Assembly (NCBI RefSeq): GCF_913058035.1
Contig: NZ_CAJXPA010000003.1
Location: forward strand, 1 to 64,000
Source of the DNA: an uncultured Paraglaciecola sp.
GTDB taxonomy: Bacteria; Pseudomonadota; Gammaproteobacteria; Enterobacterales; Alteromonadaceae
DNA: 64,000 nucleotides
Direction: 5' to 3'
This document shows, piece after piece, positions 63,489-64,000 of this stretch. A program made the translations under genes and the position numbers. Every line of letters begins with the position of its first letter. The stretch's first letter is position 1. The notes under the pieces are model-generated. The model saw only the letters and a list, made by a program, of their open reading frames with translations. It was not told where the DNA came from and searched no databases.

Positions 63489-64000
63489 GTGGGTATGTTC
63501 ACAAGAATGTCAGACATAGTACAAGCCAATATCAACGCCATCTTAGATAAGGCTGAAGATCCAGCAAAAGTAATTAAGTTACTGATCCAAGAAATGGAAG
63601 AAACATTAGTTGAACTTCGTTCAGTTGCAGCCACAAATTTAGCTGAAAAGAAACTGGTTCAGCGTCAAGCGGAAAAACTGCAAAAACAAATTAATGCCTG
63701 GCAATCAAAGGCGATTTTAGCAGTAGAAAAAAATCGTGAAGACTTGGCCAGAGCAGCATTAGTCGAAAAACACTATAGTCAGCAGAAATTGTCAGCTCTA
63801 ACAGATGAGCAAAATACAGTTGAAGATTCTCTAGCTAAGTTACAAGCTGATATGGGAAAAATGCAAGATAAGCTAGTGGAAGCCAGAGCCAAGCAAAAAT
63901 CTCTCATTGTCAGAGAGCGATCGGTAGCGGTGCGTATGACCATCAAAAATAGGGCTCATTCAGTCAAAATTGATGATGCGATCATCCGGTTTGAGCAATA
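63489..64000 (+). CDS. pspA: Phage shock protein A, 5' part
   Basis: PspA maintains inner-membrane integrity under envelope stress and, in E. coli, restrains PspF. The first 170 codons are present and the gene runs off the window. The protein opens VGMFTRMSDIVQANINAILDK with the amphipathic helix, then IQEMEETLVELRSVAA and long coiled-coil helices (NREDLARAALVEKHYSQQ). The start is GTG 63489 with GGAG nine bases upstream. A short minus-strand ORF in the track (63452-63634) is its shadow. Downstream pspB/C genes would lie beyond the edge. Confidence 0.95.
   Translation, partial: MGMFTRMSDIVQANINAILDKAEDPAKVIKLLIQEMEETLVELRSVAATNLAEKKLVQRQAEKLQKQINAWQSKAILAVEKNREDLARAALVEKHYSQQKLSALTDEQNTVEDSLAKLQADMGKMQDKLVEARAKQKSLIVRERSVAVRMTIKNRAHSVKIDDAIIRFEQ

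Noticed and set aside
1-64000. tRNA, rRNA, IS elements, prophage or defence islands
   Set aside because: I looked for cloverleaf-like sequences, transposase motifs and known defence domains and saw none. This was by eye, so a tRNAscan or profile search could still find something.

Overview
The window looks like a stretch of chromosome from a marine gammaproteobacterium of the Alteromonadales, close to Paraglaciecola or Glaciecola. The evidence is AT-rich DNA, house-keeping proteins that align closely with my memory of their E. coli counterparts, a membrane pyrophosphatase, and gene neighbourhoods typical of that order (uvrA facing an MFS-ssb pair; lptM-lysA-dapF-DUF484-xerC-yigB near uvrD). 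No search was run, so the taxonomic placement is an inference. I see no rRNA or tRNA gene, CRISPR array, transposase, integrase of a mobile element, prophage or toxin/antitoxin locus.

Layout. 0-2 kb: decayed spacer, then a PAS-AraC regulator. 2-8.5 kb: ssb and a YajR-type transporter facing uvrA, then a thioesterase and a DUF3299 protein. 8.8-13 kb: soluble pyrophosphatase (ppa) divergent from a K+-dependent membrane pyrophosphatase (hppA), with a 14-bp tandem repeat between them and a dead DUF885 peptidase after. 13-21.7 kb: fbp, mpl, an S1/P1 nuclease-PhoD pair, hemE, nudC, zur, cheX. 22-27 kb: an OmpA-like porin, dnaB, recQ. 27-31 kb: a receiver-GGDEF protein without the phospho-acceptor Asp, preceded by a coupled 55-codon ORF, then chrA and rarD. 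31-39.4 kb: uvrD with a LexA-like box, cysE, and the yigB-xerC-DUF484-dapF-lysA-lptM cluster; lptM is missing from the ORF track. 40-50 kb: rraA, a lone exbD, an LPD1/HExxH protein after a flavodoxin, a lipoprotein, DUF393-SDR, an NSS transporter, a YeeZ-like protein, DUF2884 and a small membrane protein. 50-57.4 kb: a YbdG-like channel with two tandem acyltransferases, a second RecQ with a C-terminal helix-turn-helix, dusA, and two small envelope proteins. 58-64 kb: an oxidoreductase-SelD fusion with selU, a DnaJ-related protein with a dead NIPSNAP gene behind it, and the start of pspA under a probable sigma-54 promoter.

Functional threads. DNA repair and replication genes recur (ssb, uvrA, uvrD, dnaB, xerC and two recQ). 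Pyrophosphate use is split between ppa and hppA. The S1/P1 nuclease and PhoD-like phosphatase may form a nucleic-acid or phosphodiester scavenging pair. SelU and the SelD fusion supply selenium for tRNA 2-selenouridine. PspA, the YbdG-like channel, the acyltransferases, lptM and ExbD relate to envelope homeostasis.

The spacers are long for a bacterium. Several hold recognisable gene corpses (DUF885, NIPSNAP, PAP2 phosphatase) and short tandem repeats of 8-14 bp, suggesting ongoing gene decay. I did not find a clear undescribed multi-gene system. The best leads are the flavodoxin/LPD1 pair, the coupled small ORF plus degenerate-receiver GGDEF gene, the palindrome upstream of pspA, and the repeats around hppA. 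Several ORF-track starts were moved to internal ATG codons where homology or a ribosome binding site supports this; each entry says so.
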